Shown: positions 1 to 8,332, counted from the first letter of the stretch. The stretch is DNA of 64,000 nt from Aliishimia sp039978895 (GCA_039978895.1 JBDWAL010000033.1:186001-250000); one strand, 5' to 3'. Numbers and translations are program-made. Notes: generated by a model from the letters alone, not told the origin.

Positions 1-905
1 GCTTTTTCAGCCCATGCCAGTGCTTCTGTCTTGGTCGCGTTCAAGGTGTCGTGCTTATGAAGAAGGGCAAGCGCTGTCTCGAGATCGCCTTCGTTTTGCT
101 GACCTTTTTCAATCGTGCGTTCCCAAAAGGTCCGCTCTTCTTGATCGGCCAAAGCCACGGCTTTGATCACGGGTAGGGTCAGTTTGCGTTCACGAAAGTC
201 GTCACCGATATTCTTGCCCGTCGCAGCACTGCTACCTTGGTAATCCAGCAAGTCATCCACGATCTGAAATGCGATGCCCAAGGCGTCACCATAGTCATAC
301 ATGGCCTTGATGTGGGTTTCAGGGGCATCGGCGATGACGCCACCAACCTCGGAAGCCGCTGAAAACAAGGCGGCGGTCTTACCACGAACGACTTGCCGAT
401 AGACTGCCTCGTTTGTTGTGAGGTCTTGCGCGGCCGTCATCTGCAACACTTCGCCCTCAGCAATCGTTGCAGATGCATCGGACAGAATCCGCAACACATC
501 GAGCGAGCCCGTTTCTGTCATCAACTGAAAGCTGCGTGAGAAAAGATAGTCGCCAACCAAAACTGAGGATTTGTTGTCCCACAGCAAGTTTGCGGTTGGT
601 CGCCCGCGGCGCTGCTCGCTCTCATCGACGACATCGTCGTGCAAAAGTGTTGCAGTATGAATGAATTCAACGGTTGCAGCGAGATGGATGTGATACGGGC
701 CCTTGTAGCCAAACATTCGCGCACTTGCCAAAGTTAGCATGGGGCGCAATCGTTTGCCGCCAGCGCCAACCAGATGCGCTGTAACTTCAGGAATGCGTGG
801 CGCGTGCTCGGAAGCCATACGCTGCGCGATCAAGGTGTTCACGTCCGCCATTTCTTCGCGCAGCAACTCTGCTAGGCGGTCATGTGGTTTATAACTCGCG
901 TCCAT
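1..905 (-). CDS. ispB: Polyprenyl diphosphate synthase (IspB-type), 3' end cut by window
   Basis: This is a trans-isoprenyl diphosphate synthase that would extend farnesyl diphosphate to the long side chain of ubiquinone. Translation of the reverse strand from the ATG at 905 stays open to the window edge (301 codons). It shows the first Asp-rich motif DDVVD at residues 90-94, followed by RRGRPTAN, and the second motif DDLLD near 217-221; both bind Mg-diphosphate. The GGKRLRP segment near 49-55 is the usual substrate-binding stretch. The last 20-30 residues lie outside the window. It is divergent from the DUF2007/methyltransferase pair. Chain length (deca- or octaprenyl) cannot be read from sequence; Q10 is usual in this bacterial family. 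Confidence 0.95.
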   Translation of the reverse strand, partial: MDASYKPHDRLAELLREEMADVNTLIAQRMASEHAPRIPEVTAHLVGAGGKRLRPMLTLASARMFGYKGPYHIHLAATVEFIHTATLLHDDVVDESEQRRGRPTANLLWDNKSSVLVGDYLFSRSFQLMTETGSLDVLRILSDASATIAEGEVLQMTAAQDLTTNEAVYRQVVRGKTAALFSAASEVGGVIADAPETHIKAMYDYGDALGIAFQIVDDLLDYQGSSAATGKNIGDDFRERKLTLPVIKAVALADQEERTFWERTIEKGQQNEGDLETALALLHKHDTLNATKTEALAWAEK

Positions 906-962
906 TCGTTTCCCTCAGAGCGGCTCTCGACAATAGTGGATATAGGGTCTTAAAACGCAAAT

Positions 963-1178
963 ATGAAAGAGATTATTCGCACAACGGACCCAACGGTCAT
1001 TGCCTTCGCCACCGCGCTTCTTCGTGGTGAGGATATAGAGTGCTTTGAACTCGACGTAAATATCTCCAACCTCTATGGCGGGATAGATATTTTCCCACGC
1101 AGGTTGATGGTGCGAGACGGCGACTATGATGAAGCAGCCATCGTGATGCGCGACAATCAAATTGATGTGACACCTTGA
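963..1178 (+). CDS. DUF2007 small protein
   Basis: A 71-aa acidic protein that matches the DUF2007 (putative signal-transducing) family: an N-terminal strand (KEIIRTTDPT), a helix covering the ALLRGEDIECF segment, and the family-like Arg-rich turn RRLMVRDGDYDEA towards the C terminus. DUF2007 proteins resemble small PII-like ferredoxin folds; no biochemical role is established. Its stop codon overlaps the TTG start of the next gene (TTGA), so the two are translationally coupled. The ORF lies 57 bp from the start of the divergent polyprenyl synthase gene. Confidence 0.8.
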   Translation: MKEIIRTTDPTVIAFATALLRGEDIECFELDVNISNLYGGIDIFPRRLMVRDGDYDEAAIVMRDNQIDVTP

Positions 1179-1930
1179 GCCAATGGCCGCAAGACGACCT
1201 GAGCCGTGATGCATTCTTGGGCGGGGCGCTGCATCTATGGCAACCCAAACGTGGATATCGCGCGGGTGTGGATCCCGTTTTATTGGCCGCATCTGTGCGC
1301 GCGCAATCCGGCCAATGTATTCTAGACTTGGGCTGTGGGGCCGGTGCCGCCGCTTTGTCTTTGGGAACGCGGGTGCCCGGGCTGCGGCTTTTTGGTGTTG
1401 AGCAACACGTAGATTATGCCGATCTTGCGAGACGAAATGGCGCTCATCTGGCCTTTGAAGTGCACACGGGCGATGTGTCGGATATGCCCGCAGCCCTGCG
1501 CGCTTTGTCTTTTGATCATGTTATCGCAAATCCCCCTTATTATTGTCGCACCACCGGGACAGCCGCGCCTGATCCGGCCCGTGAAACGGCACTTGGTGAA
1601 GCAACGCCGTTATCTGAATGGATTTCTGCGGGTACCAAGCGACTTAAACCGAAGGGCTTTCTGCACATGATTCTAAAAGCGGACCGTTTGGCTGATGCGT
1701 TAAGGGCATGTAAGTCCCCTTTGGGTAGTATCGAAATCATACCATTTGCACCCCGTGTCGGCCGTGCTGCAGAGCTAATTATTGTCCGGGCGCGCAAAGA
1801 AGGGCGCGCAGCGCTTAAACTGCATGCACCAATTGTGCTGCATGAGGGGGCGGAACATACCGAGGACGGGATCGATTATGCCCAAGAAATCCTTGATGTT
1901 TTACGTCATGGGAAGGCTATTTCAACCTAA
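1175..1930 (+). CDS. TrmN6-like N6-adenine tRNA methyltransferase
   Basis: A 251-aa class I SAM methyltransferase related to TrmN6/YfiC, which methylates N6 of A37 in tRNA1(Val). Motif I DLGCGAG is at residues 51-57 and the catalytic motif NPPY at 119-122, the signature of N6-adenine and related amino-methyltransferases. The start is TTG at 1175, overlapping the DUF2007 stop; the segment DAFLGGALHLWQP close to the N terminus looks conserved, so the early start is preferred over later Met codons. An exact substrate cannot be proven from sequence; other structured-RNA substrates are possible. Confidence 0.85.
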   Translation: MSQWPQDDLSRDAFLGGALHLWQPKRGYRAGVDPVLLAASVRAQSGQCILDLGCGAGAAALSLGTRVPGLRLFGVEQHVDYADLARRNGAHLAFEVHTGDVSDMPAALRALSFDHVIANPPYYCRTTGTAAPDPARETALGEATPLSEWISAGTKRLKPKGFLHMILKADRLADALRACKSPLGSIEIIPFAPRVGRAAELIIVRARKEGRAALKLHAPIVLHEGAEHTEDGIDYAQEILDVLRHGKAIST

Positions 1931-1942
1931 GCGTGCGACAAT

Positions 1943-1970
1943 TTGCTTAGCAAAAAATTAGTCATATGCT
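1943..1970 (+). promoter_or_regulatory. Candidate sigma-70 promoter for ydcH-like gene
   Basis: TTGCTT (1943-1948) and TATGCT (1965-1970) are separated by 16 bp and lie about 75 bp upstream of the small DUF465 gene. The upstream gene ends at 1930, so a separate promoter is expected here. Only the hexamers and spacing support the call. Confidence 0.45.
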
Positions 1971-2043
1971 GCGACTGCGGCGTGACTGAACGCAAATTCT
2001 GTGGTTTCCTGATGAAACACACACGTTCAAGAGGAGTTTGCCT

Positions 2044-2208
2044 ATGAATCTGACGTCGCACCTACAGGAGCTGAAACGGAAACATCGAACTTTGAGTGAG
2101 GCCGTCGAAGAAGCGCAACGTGCGCCCAGTACAGACGGATTGCAGATCGCGGATATGAAGAAGCAAAAGTTACGTTTGAAGGAAGAAATCGAACGAATGT
2201 CGGCCTAA
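2044..2208 (+). CDS. YdcH family (DUF465) small protein
   Basis: A 54-aa helical protein with the YdcH/DUF465 pattern: a long charged helix (HLQELKRKHRTLSEAVEEA) and a second helix ending in KKQKLRLKEEIERM. The family is of unknown function and predicted to form a helical hairpin. A strong ribosome-binding site, AGAGGAG, stands 6-7 nt before the ATG. It is monocistronic and convergent with the LysR gene. A second family member occurs at 45849-46073. Confidence 0.85.
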   Translation: MNLTSHLQELKRKHRTLSEAVEEAQRAPSTDGLQIADMKKQKLRLKEEIERMSA

Positions 2209-2256
2209 GGGCCATCACAAACATACCTTTTTAAGCGTGGTACAGTTCGCCACGCG

Positions 2257-3201
2257 CTAAGCGGAAGCGGCGGGTTCCACAATGGTTACCCCGTCGCTGA
2301 CCCAAGTTGTCTTGCCCGCCTCCGCCCAGATGTAATCCCGAAAAGCTTTGATATGAGGTCTCGTCTCGTCGCCTTTTGCGCAGATGAATCGGAACCGCGC
2401 GCCGGTATTCAACGCAATTGGGAACGGCATAACCAATCTTCCGTCTGCAATGTCTTTCACGACCAAAGCTCGGCGTCCCATTACCACGCCAACGCCTGAT
2501 AATGCTGCATCTATTGCGTGATCCGCTTGTGAGAAATGTGGCCCCTGACGTGGGGTGAAATCCACATTCATCGTTGCAAACCATTCCGGCCAGCCAGCTG
2601 GCGTCTTCAAGAAATCAATGGATTCATCGAATATCAAAGGCGCATCGGCCGCTAGGCTCTCAATCGTAGGAAATTCTTTTGCCAAAGCAGGGGTCATCAC
2701 GGGGCAGACCCATTCCGAATGCAACGGTTCGGAATAAAGGCCGGTATCAGGCCCATACCCGTAACGGATGGCAACATCGATGTTCTCGCGACGCAAATCC
2801 ATCCGACGAAGGGCTGCGGAAAACCGTAATTCAATCTCTGGGTGGGCCTGCGCAAAGTCATAGATGCGCGGGGCCAACCATTTTGCGGTGAAGGCCGGAC
2901 CTGCCGTGACATTTAAAGCCTGAGCATCTTGCAGACGCAATGTTCGCGACCAAGCCTCAGAGAGCAGATTGAAAGCGTTGGAGCAACCCGGCGCAAGCGT
3001 GCGGCCTGCTTCCGTCAATTCAACAGCTCTGTTGAGGCGGCGAAATACAGGTTCGCCGAGGTGCTCTTCAAGAGATTTGATCTGAAAGCTGAGTGCGGCA
3101 GGCGTGACATTCAGCTCGTCTGCGGCTTTTGCGAACGACATATGACGCGCTGCGGCTTCAAAAGCACGCAATGCCGTAAGTGGAGGGAGGCGGTCAGACA
3201 T
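2257..3201 (-). CDS. LysR-family transcriptional regulator (GcvA-like)
   Basis: A 314-aa LysR-type regulator. The N-terminal winged helix (about residues 6-65) reads LTALRAFEAAARHMSFAKAA followed by ELNVTPAALSFQIKSLEEH, the pattern of the GcvA/AmpR branch; the rest is a periplasmic-binding-like effector domain. The ATG at 3201 is chosen over one 17 codons upstream because homologous LysR proteins start a few residues before the helix. It is divergent from two small genes at 3314-3554, and the 112-bp gap is the likely site of autoregulation and of control of that pair. The effector is unknown. Confidence 0.9.
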   Translation of the reverse strand: MSDRLPPLTALRAFEAAARHMSFAKAADELNVTPAALSFQIKSLEEHLGEPVFRRLNRAVELTEAGRTLAPGCSNAFNLLSEAWSRTLRLQDAQALNVTAGPAFTAKWLAPRIYDFAQAHPEIELRFSAALRRMDLRRENIDVAIRYGYGPDTGLYSEPLHSEWVCPVMTPALAKEFPTIESLAADAPLIFDESIDFLKTPAGWPEWFATMNVDFTPRQGPHFSQADHAIDAALSGVGVVMGRRALVVKDIADGRLVMPFPIALNTGARFRFICAKGDETRPHIKAFRDYIWAEAGKTTWVSDGVTIVEPAASA

Positions 3202-3313
3202 CTCACACAAGTATACCTTAACTGAAGTGATGAAAAGTCTCGTTTGTCGCAATCGGACTAATTCGCCATATTCGGAAAAACATGAAGAACAACCGCACCG
3301 TTAGGAGGCCATC

Positions 3314-3418
3314 ATGGCGCATACAGATTTGATCAATGCTCTCAATAGAGGTCGCGCCGAGCGCGCTAAGGTCGTCCGGTCTGTCCTGAACTGGGTGTTC
3401 GGAACCAAGGCTCACTGA
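3314..3418 (+). CDS. Small protein A of a paralogous pair, 34 aa
   Basis: A 34-aa ORF preceded by a strong ribosome-binding site (AGGAGG, 7 nt before the ATG). The C-terminal half, RGRAERAKVVRSVLNWVFG, is basic and amphipathic and closely resembles the C-terminal half of the next small ORF (shared A-E-R, R, N-W and F-G positions). Two adjacent ORFs with good ribosome-binding sites and the same motif are unlikely by chance, so it is called coding. It has no membrane segment or recognised family. Divergence from the LysR gene suggests LysR control. I do not recognise the function. Confidence 0.6.
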   Translation: MAHTDLINALNRGRAERAKVVRSVLNWVFGTKAH

Positions 3419-3443
3419 GTTAAGATATTTTGGAGAAAAGATA

Positions 3444-3554
3444 ATGATCGAAGCCACAACAAACCCTGCCGCGCGACAAGCCATGCAATCTGCACATGCT
3501 GAACGCGGTCAGATGACTCGCAATTTCTGGAACTGGATGTTTGGGAAAAACTAA
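3444..3554 (+). CDS. Small protein B of a paralogous pair, 36 aa
   Basis: A 36-aa ORF 25 bp after small protein A, with GGAGA as ribosome-binding site. It ends in HAERGQMTRNFWNWMFGKN, aligning with protein A at AER, R, NW, FG and K. Trp and Arg content suggests a short amphipathic helix that could bind membrane, RNA or a protein partner; that is inference only. The pair ends about 60 bp before a strong bidirectional terminator, consistent with a two-gene transcript. Unrecognised family. Confidence 0.6.
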   Translation: MIEATTNPAARQAMQSAHAERGQMTRNFWNWMFGKN

Positions 3555-3614
3555 TTCCGCTGAGCGCTGCGCGTAACCATCAGGTCAACGGGAGCGCACT
3601 TACGGGGTAAAAAG

Positions 3615-3648
3615 AAAGGGCCGGGTCATATCTGATCCGGCCCTTTTT
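3615..3648. terminator. Bidirectional intrinsic terminator
   Basis: Arms 3615-3628 and 3633-3646 form a 14-bp GC-rich stem with one G-T pair and a TATC loop. It is followed by five T on the + strand and, read on the - strand, by a T-rich tract. It sits between the small-protein pair (+) and phaB (-), serving both. Confidence 0.9.
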
Positions 3649-3667
3649 CTATCTTTTCGACGTTGGC

Positions 3668-4390
3668 TTAAACGAAGAACTGTGCGCCATTGGCAGAGAT
3701 TGTCGAACCGTTGATGAAACCTGAGCCGTCAGAAGCAAGGAAGGAAACGCAGCGTGCGATCTCTTCTGGCTCACCTAAGCGTCCAGCGGGAATGCCCGCG
3801 ACGATTGAGTCGCGTACTTTTTCCGGGATGGCCATGACCATTTCAGTCGCAATGTAGCCGGGGCAGATTGCGTTGGCGGTGATGCCTGCGCGTGCGCCTT
3901 CTTGAGCCAACGATTTAACAATTCCCAGATCACCGGCTTTTGTTGCTGCGTAGTTGACCTGTGCGAATTGACCTTTTTGACCGTTGATCGATGAAATAAC
4001 GATAACACGGCCAAACTTGCGTTCGCGCATACCCGGCCATATCGGGTGAACTGTATTGAAAACGCCTGTGAGGTTCGTATCAACGACCTGATGCCACATT
4101 TCTGGTGTCATTTTGTGGAATGGCGCGTCGCGCGTGATGCCCGCATTTGCGACGACGATTTCGATGGGGCCCAGATCAGCTTCCACCTTAGCGATGCCCG
4201 CGGCTGAGCTGTCATAGTCCGCCACATTCCATTTATAGGTTTTGATACCAGTTTCTGATGTGAACTTCGCGGCGGCTTCATCATTGCCTGCGTAGGTTGC
4301 GGCAACGGTGTATCCGTCGGCTTTGAGTTGTTTTGAAATGGCTTCGCCGATACCGCGGCTGCCACCGGTCACGAGGGCTACACGAGACAT
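3668..4390 (-). CDS. phaB: Acetoacetyl-CoA reductase PhaB
   Basis: A 240-aa short-chain dehydrogenase that reduces acetoacetyl-CoA to (R)-3-hydroxybutyryl-CoA with NADPH in polyhydroxybutyrate synthesis. Visible are the Rossmann motif TGGSRGIG at the N terminus, NAG, the catalytic Ser in VISSINGQKGQ and YAATK (catalytic Tyr and Lys). The PhaB-typical GQKGQFAQVNY stretch separates it from FabG. The ATG at 4390 is chosen; an in-frame ATG 15 codons earlier would add a non-conserved tail. It follows phaA by 81 bp in the same direction and ends at a bidirectional terminator. Confidence 0.95.
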   Translation of the reverse strand: MSRVALVTGGSRGIGEAISKQLKADGYTVAATYAGNDEAAAKFTSETGIKTYKWNVADYDSSAAGIAKVEADLGPIEIVVANAGITRDAPFHKMTPEMWHQVVDTNLTGVFNTVHPIWPGMRERKFGRVIVISSINGQKGQFAQVNYAATKAGDLGIVKSLAQEGARAGITANAICPGYIATEMVMAIPEKVRDSIVAGIPAGRLGEPEEIARCVSFLASDGSGFINGSTISANGAQFFV

Positions 4391-4471
4391 ACTGTCTTCT
4401 CCGATTTTGGAGCGACGCGCAATATAGTTACGCACCGCAATTTATTTTGGAAATTTTATTACTCGACTGTC

Positions 4472-5647
4472 TTACGGACGTTCGACGCAGAGCGCAACGC
4501 CCATACCGCCACCAATACAGAGAGTTGCGAGACCTTTTTTCGCATCACGTCGCTGCATTTCAAACAAAAGCGTGTTTAGAACGCGGCAGCCTGACGCACC
4601 AATCGGGTGACCGATGGCAATTGCCCCACCGTTTACATTCACAATCGCAGGATCCCAGCCCATGTCTTTGTTTACTGCACATGCTTGTGCCGCAAAGGCT
4701 TCGTTGGCTTCGACCAAGTCCAGATCGTCTACTGTCCAGCCGGCTTTTTCGAGGGCTTTGCGCGACGCATAAATCGGACCAACGCCCATTATGGAAGGGT
4801 CAAGGCCTGCGGTCGCATAGGATACAATCCGCGCCAATGGCTCAATGCCGCGTTTTTCAGCGTTGTCGGAAGACATCAAAAGCACAGCGGCGGCGCCGTC
4901 ATTCAGGCCAGAGGCGTTCGCAGCAGTCACTGAGCCTTCTTTGGCAAATGCGGGGCGTAGTTTTTGCATAGCCTCCATTGTTGCGCCGTGACGAATATAC
5001 TCATCTTGATCGACGACAATGTCGCCCTTGCGGGTCTTCACAGTGAATGCAGCGATCTCATCCGCGAATTTTCCGGCTTTTTGAGCTGCTTCGGCTTTGT
5101 TTTGCGAAGCGACAGCAAATTCGTCCTGCATATCGCGTGAGATCTGCCATTTTTCGGCAACGTTCTCTGCCGTTTGGCCCATGTGATACCCATTGAACGC
5201 ATCCCACAAACCATCACGGATCATTGTGTCGATATACTTCATATCGCCCATTTTTTGACCCGCGCGCAGGTGTGCCGCGTGGGGGGACAGTGTCATGTTT
5301 TCTTGACCACCAGCTGCGACAACATCGGCATCGCCCAGTTGGATGTGCTGCGCGGCAAGTGCCACTGCGCGTAGCCCTGAACCACAAACTTGGTTGATCG
5401 ACCACGCCGCGGATTCGATAGGAAGGCCAGCATTGATGTGAGCTTGACGGGCCGGGTTTTGACCTTGAGCGGCAGTGAGGACTTGGCCGAGAATTGTCTC
5501 ATTTACAGCGGATTTTTCAATACCAGCCCGCTCAACGACTGCTTCCAATATGCTCGCGCCCAAATCATGCGCTGGGGTGTTTGCGAATGCGCCCCCGAAG
5601 CTGCCTACTGCTGTCCGCGCTGCGGATGCGATCACCACATTTGTCAT
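4472..5647 (-). CDS. phaA: Acetyl-CoA C-acetyltransferase (beta-ketothiolase) PhaA
   Basis: A 391-aa thiolase that condenses two acetyl-CoA to acetoacetyl-CoA, the first step of PHB synthesis; it can also run in the degradative direction. The nucleophilic Cys lies in NQVCGSGLRA (near residue 88), the active-site His in GHPIGASGCR and the second Cys in LCIGGGMGVA near the end, all at usual family positions. Length is standard. It is upstream of phaB in a likely phaA-phaB operon; no polymerase gene (phaC) is within the window. Confidence 0.96.
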   Translation of the reverse strand: MTNVVIASAARTAVGSFGGAFANTPAHDLGASILEAVVERAGIEKSAVNETILGQVLTAAQGQNPARQAHINAGLPIESAAWSINQVCGSGLRAVALAAQHIQLGDADVVAAGGQENMTLSPHAAHLRAGQKMGDMKYIDTMIRDGLWDAFNGYHMGQTAENVAEKWQISRDMQDEFAVASQNKAEAAQKAGKFADEIAAFTVKTRKGDIVVDQDEYIRHGATMEAMQKLRPAFAKEGSVTAANASGLNDGAAAVLLMSSDNAEKRGIEPLARIVSYATAGLDPSIMGVGPIYASRKALEKAGWTVDDLDLVEANEAFAAQACAVNKDMGWDPAIVNVNGGAIAIGHPIGASGCRVLNTLLFEMQRRDAKKGLATLCIGGGMGVALCVERP

Positions 5648-5827
5648 TTATCAGTCCTCTGCCTTGTTCAAACTTAAGTCGAAGCTGGGAGGGCGGAATG
5701 TCATGCGTCATTCCCAGCCACACAACCAAACTCAAGGGCGGACATATATAAATGAAGACTGCGCGGCAACCGACAGTATGTCTCAGGGGGTGGGCACCGG
5801 AGTTGCGAGCCATGCAACGTTCAAAAA

Positions 5828-6676
5828 CTAGGTAGAGTTCCGTCGTTTTGGGTGGTTGGATTTTAACCACGAAGGTTGCGTTGTCGGTGCACCAAAGTAG
5901 TAGCCTTGTAGGCAATCTACGCCAAGGTGGTGCAGGACTTCCGCATCCGCAGCGGTTTCAACCCTTGATGCGACTGTAAGCATTTCAAATTGCTGACCAA
6001 TCGTTACCATGGCACGTGTAAGGGCAAGATTGTCTGAGTCATTGGAAATATCGCGAATGAACTGGCCATCGATTTTAATCACATCAAAGAAAAAATCTTT
6101 GAAATATCGCAGGGCGGTATATCCGGCACCAAAATCGTCTAATGCAAAACAGATACCACGCATTTGCAGGCGATCCATGAAGTCGATCACCAATTCCGGC
6201 ATCGTCATGGCGGAACTTTCTGTGATCTCTAGAATAAGGCGGGGTCCGATGCTCTCGTCGCGATTCAGCCAGCGTTCCAAAGTGCGCATCCATGGTTTGT
6301 ATCCGATGGATCGTGCCGACATGTTGATCGATAAACGAAGTTGAGGGACGAGTGCCAATGCCTTGCACCCCTTGGCCAAAGCGAGAACGTCAATTTCCCG
6401 GCCCAATTCCATGTTTTCGACCAAAGGCATGAAGTCCTTGGCTGGAATCACTCGACCAGTTCCATCCAAAACCCGGATCAACCCTTCGTAAAATGCGATT
6501 GAGCTTTGCTTAGACGCACGCACAATCGGTTGATACGCCAGCAAGGCTTCTTTGTGGGCGATTGCTTCGGTCACCATTGTAATCGTGTCAGAGTCGCGCC
6601 CAGATACCGCGACATCAAGCGGAGTGGAGGCCCCCGGTGGGATGTCGGCCATTTGTTGTTTTGAAACTTGTCGCAT
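5828..6676 (-). CDS. EAL-domain protein, stand-alone, possibly degenerate
   Basis: A 282-aa cytoplasmic EAL-domain protein (cyclic-di-GMP phosphodiesterase fold) without GGDEF, PAS or membrane segments. The signature is YEGLIR near residue 64, with NMSARS, EITESS, DDFGAGY and KIDGQFIRD in order, and LQGYYFG near the end. The usual A-E-G-V-E segment reads A-S-R-V-E, so one conserved acidic residue is replaced by Ser; catalysis is therefore uncertain and it may act as a c-di-GMP sensor. It is a single gene lying between phaA (same strand) and tag (divergent). Confidence 0.85.
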   Translation of the reverse strand: MRQVSKQQMADIPPGASTPLDVAVSGRDSDTITMVTEAIAHKEALLAYQPIVRASKQSSIAFYEGLIRVLDGTGRVIPAKDFMPLVENMELGREIDVLALAKGCKALALVPQLRLSINMSARSIGYKPWMRTLERWLNRDESIGPRLILEITESSAMTMPELVIDFMDRLQMRGICFALDDFGAGYTALRYFKDFFFDVIKIDGQFIRDISNDSDNLALTRAMVTIGQQFEMLTVASRVETAADAEVLHHLGVDCLQGYYFGAPTTQPSWLKSNHPKRRNST

Positions 6677-6790
6677 GAAGTGTGATCAGCCTTGGCGGTT
6701 TGTGCGAATTCACGTGCACTCTGATCCACGGGCGCTAAAATCGACTTAATGATCCCATTTTGCTCTAATTGTCACGAACAGGAGGCACGT

Positions 6791-7363
6791 ATGGAAAGAT
6801 GTGGGTGGGCAGGCCCGGACCCGATCTATCTGAAATATCACGATACAGAGTGGGGCGTGCCAGAATGGGATGCGCGCGCGCTGTGGGAAAAGTTGATCCT
6901 AGATGGGTTTCAAGCCGGATTGAGCTGGATAACCATACTGAAAAAAAGGGATAATTTCAGGGAGGCCTTCGAAGGGTTTAACCCAGAGATCATAGCCAGT
7001 TGGGGCGAACCTGAGGTCGCGCGTTTGCTGCAAAATTCCGGAATTATCCGGCACCGGGGCAAAATCGAAGCGACGATCGGGAACGCGCAAGCCTACTTGA
7101 AGATCGCGGAAGGCGAAGGTTTTGATCAATTTCTATGGAAATATGTAGACGGCGAAGCGCTACAAAACCAATGGGTGACCCAAAGCGATGTTCCCGGATT
7201 TACACCCTTGTCTGTGCAAGTGTCCAAGGACCTAAAAAAGGCGGGCTTTCGGTTTTGTGGGCCAACAATCGTTTACGCTGCGATGCAGGCAATGGGATTG
7301 ATCAACGACCATTTGATAGGGTGCCCGCGTCATGCAGATTGTGCCGCCCTAAAAACGCGTTAA
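6791..7363 (+). CDS. tag: DNA-3-methyladenine glycosylase I
   Basis: A 190-aa Tag enzyme that removes 3-methyladenine from alkylated DNA in base-excision repair. The zinc-snap residues are in place: Cys4 and His17 at the N terminus (MERCGW and KYHDTEWG) and the His and Cys of CPRHADC near the C terminus. Substrate-pocket stretches GFQAGLSWITIL and AYLKI are typical. The ATG at 6791 has an AGGAGG site 7 nt upstream and puts Cys4 at its family position, so it is preferred over the ATG at 6749. Confidence 0.96.
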   Translation: MERCGWAGPDPIYLKYHDTEWGVPEWDARALWEKLILDGFQAGLSWITILKKRDNFREAFEGFNPEIIASWGEPEVARLLQNSGIIRHRGKIEATIGNAQAYLKIAEGEGFDQFLWKYVDGEALQNQWVTQSDVPGFTPLSVQVSKDLKKAGFRFCGPTIVYAAMQAMGLINDHLIGCPRHADCAALKTR

Positions 7364-7430
7364 ACAGCTGCTTGCTATGTCCATCGTTGTTCATGACGAA
7401 GGGCTAAGGATGCAGCATGCACGTCAGATG

Positions 7431-7458
7431 TTGACTTAGCTCGAATCCCCCGTATAAG
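7431..7458 (+). promoter_or_regulatory. Sigma-70 promoter of rpsD
   Basis: TTGACT (7431-7436), a 16-bp spacer and TATAAG (7453-7458) make a near-consensus promoter directly upstream of rpsD. Transcription would begin near 7465, leaving a leader of about 100 nt that holds a GGCCCCT...AGGGAGGCC hairpin around 7480-7500. Confidence 0.75.
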
Positions 7459-7563
7459 CGCGACTTCATTGGTGTTGGTGGCCCCTGTAAAGGGAGGCCT
7501 GTCGATCCGGCAAAATCCGGGAAGAGGACAACGCCCTCTCGTAAACTGAAGAGGAGATCAGCC

Positions 7564-8184
7564 GTGACCAAACGCACGTCTGCCAAGTACAAAATTGATC
7601 GCCGGATGGGTGAAAACATCTGGGGTCGTCCAAAGTCCCCAGTTAATCGTCGCGAATATGGCCCCGGCCAACACGGTCAACGCCGTAAGGGCAAATTGTC
7701 CGATTTCGGTATCCAGTTGCGCGCCAAACAGAAGCTGAAAGGCTACTACGGCGACCTGACCGAGAAGCAGTTCCGTCGCATTTATGCCGAAGCTGAGCGT
7801 GTAAAAGGCGACACAGGTGAAAACTTGATTGGTTTGCTGGAGCGCCGCTTGGACGCGGTTGTGTACCGCGCCAAGTTCGTTGCAACCGTTTTTGCTGCAC
7901 GTCAGTTCGTGAACCACGGCCACGTGAAAGTGAACGGCAAAAAAGTGAACATCCCATCTTACCGCGTCAAAGAAGGCGACGTTATCGAGGTGCGTGACCG
8001 TTCCAAGCAGATGACTGCGATCTTGGAAGCCGTTGGCCTGCCAGAGCGCGATGTTCCTGATTACATCGACGCGGATCACTCGAAAATGGTTGCGACCTTT
8101 GTGCGCACACCAACTTTGGGCGATGTACCATATCCGGTGGTCATGGAGCCAAACCTCGTCGTGGAATTCTACGCGAAAAACTAA
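7564..8184 (+). CDS. rpsD: 30S ribosomal protein S4
   Basis: Ribosomal protein S4, 206 aa, a primary 16S rRNA binder and assembly protein. The N terminus TKRTSAKYKIDRRMGENIWG and the NRREYGPGQHGQRR stretch are alphaproteobacterial S4 signatures; the S4 RNA-binding domain covers about residues 95-160 (LLERRLDAVVYRAKF, VNHGHVKVNGKKV). The start is GTG at 7564 preceded by GAGGAG. It is a single-gene unit with its own promoter and terminator, the usual arrangement in this group, where rpsD lies outside the alpha operon. Confidence 0.98.
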   Translation: MTKRTSAKYKIDRRMGENIWGRPKSPVNRREYGPGQHGQRRKGKLSDFGIQLRAKQKLKGYYGDLTEKQFRRIYAEAERVKGDTGENLIGLLERRLDAVVYRAKFVATVFAARQFVNHGHVKVNGKKVNIPSYRVKEGDVIEVRDRSKQMTAILEAVGLPERDVPDYIDADHSKMVATFVRTPTLGDVPYPVVMEPNLVVEFYAKN

Positions 8185-8205
8185 GTTATTCGCTGAACAA
8201 AATTC

Positions 8206-8239
8206 AAAGGCCGTGCAATATTTGCGCGGCCTTTTTTTT
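8206..8239 (+). terminator. Intrinsic terminator of rpsD
   Basis: A 13-bp stem (8206-8218 with 8222-8234, one wobble pair) ends in eight T. It begins 22 bp after the rpsD stop. Confidence 0.92.
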
Positions 8240-8332
8240 GTGCGGCACGGTTGCCTGCTGCCAGGGCCATGCGTTTCATTTTGCAGCAATGGCCGCCCTT
8301 TCCTGCGAGGGGCCATTGCTCAAGACTATCCA

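Noticed and set aside
3314..3554. DUF1127 (CcaF/YjiS-like) small proteins
   Set aside because: The two peptides lack the DUF1127 C-terminal L-x-x-x-x-D-x-G-L core; only short length and basic nature are shared.
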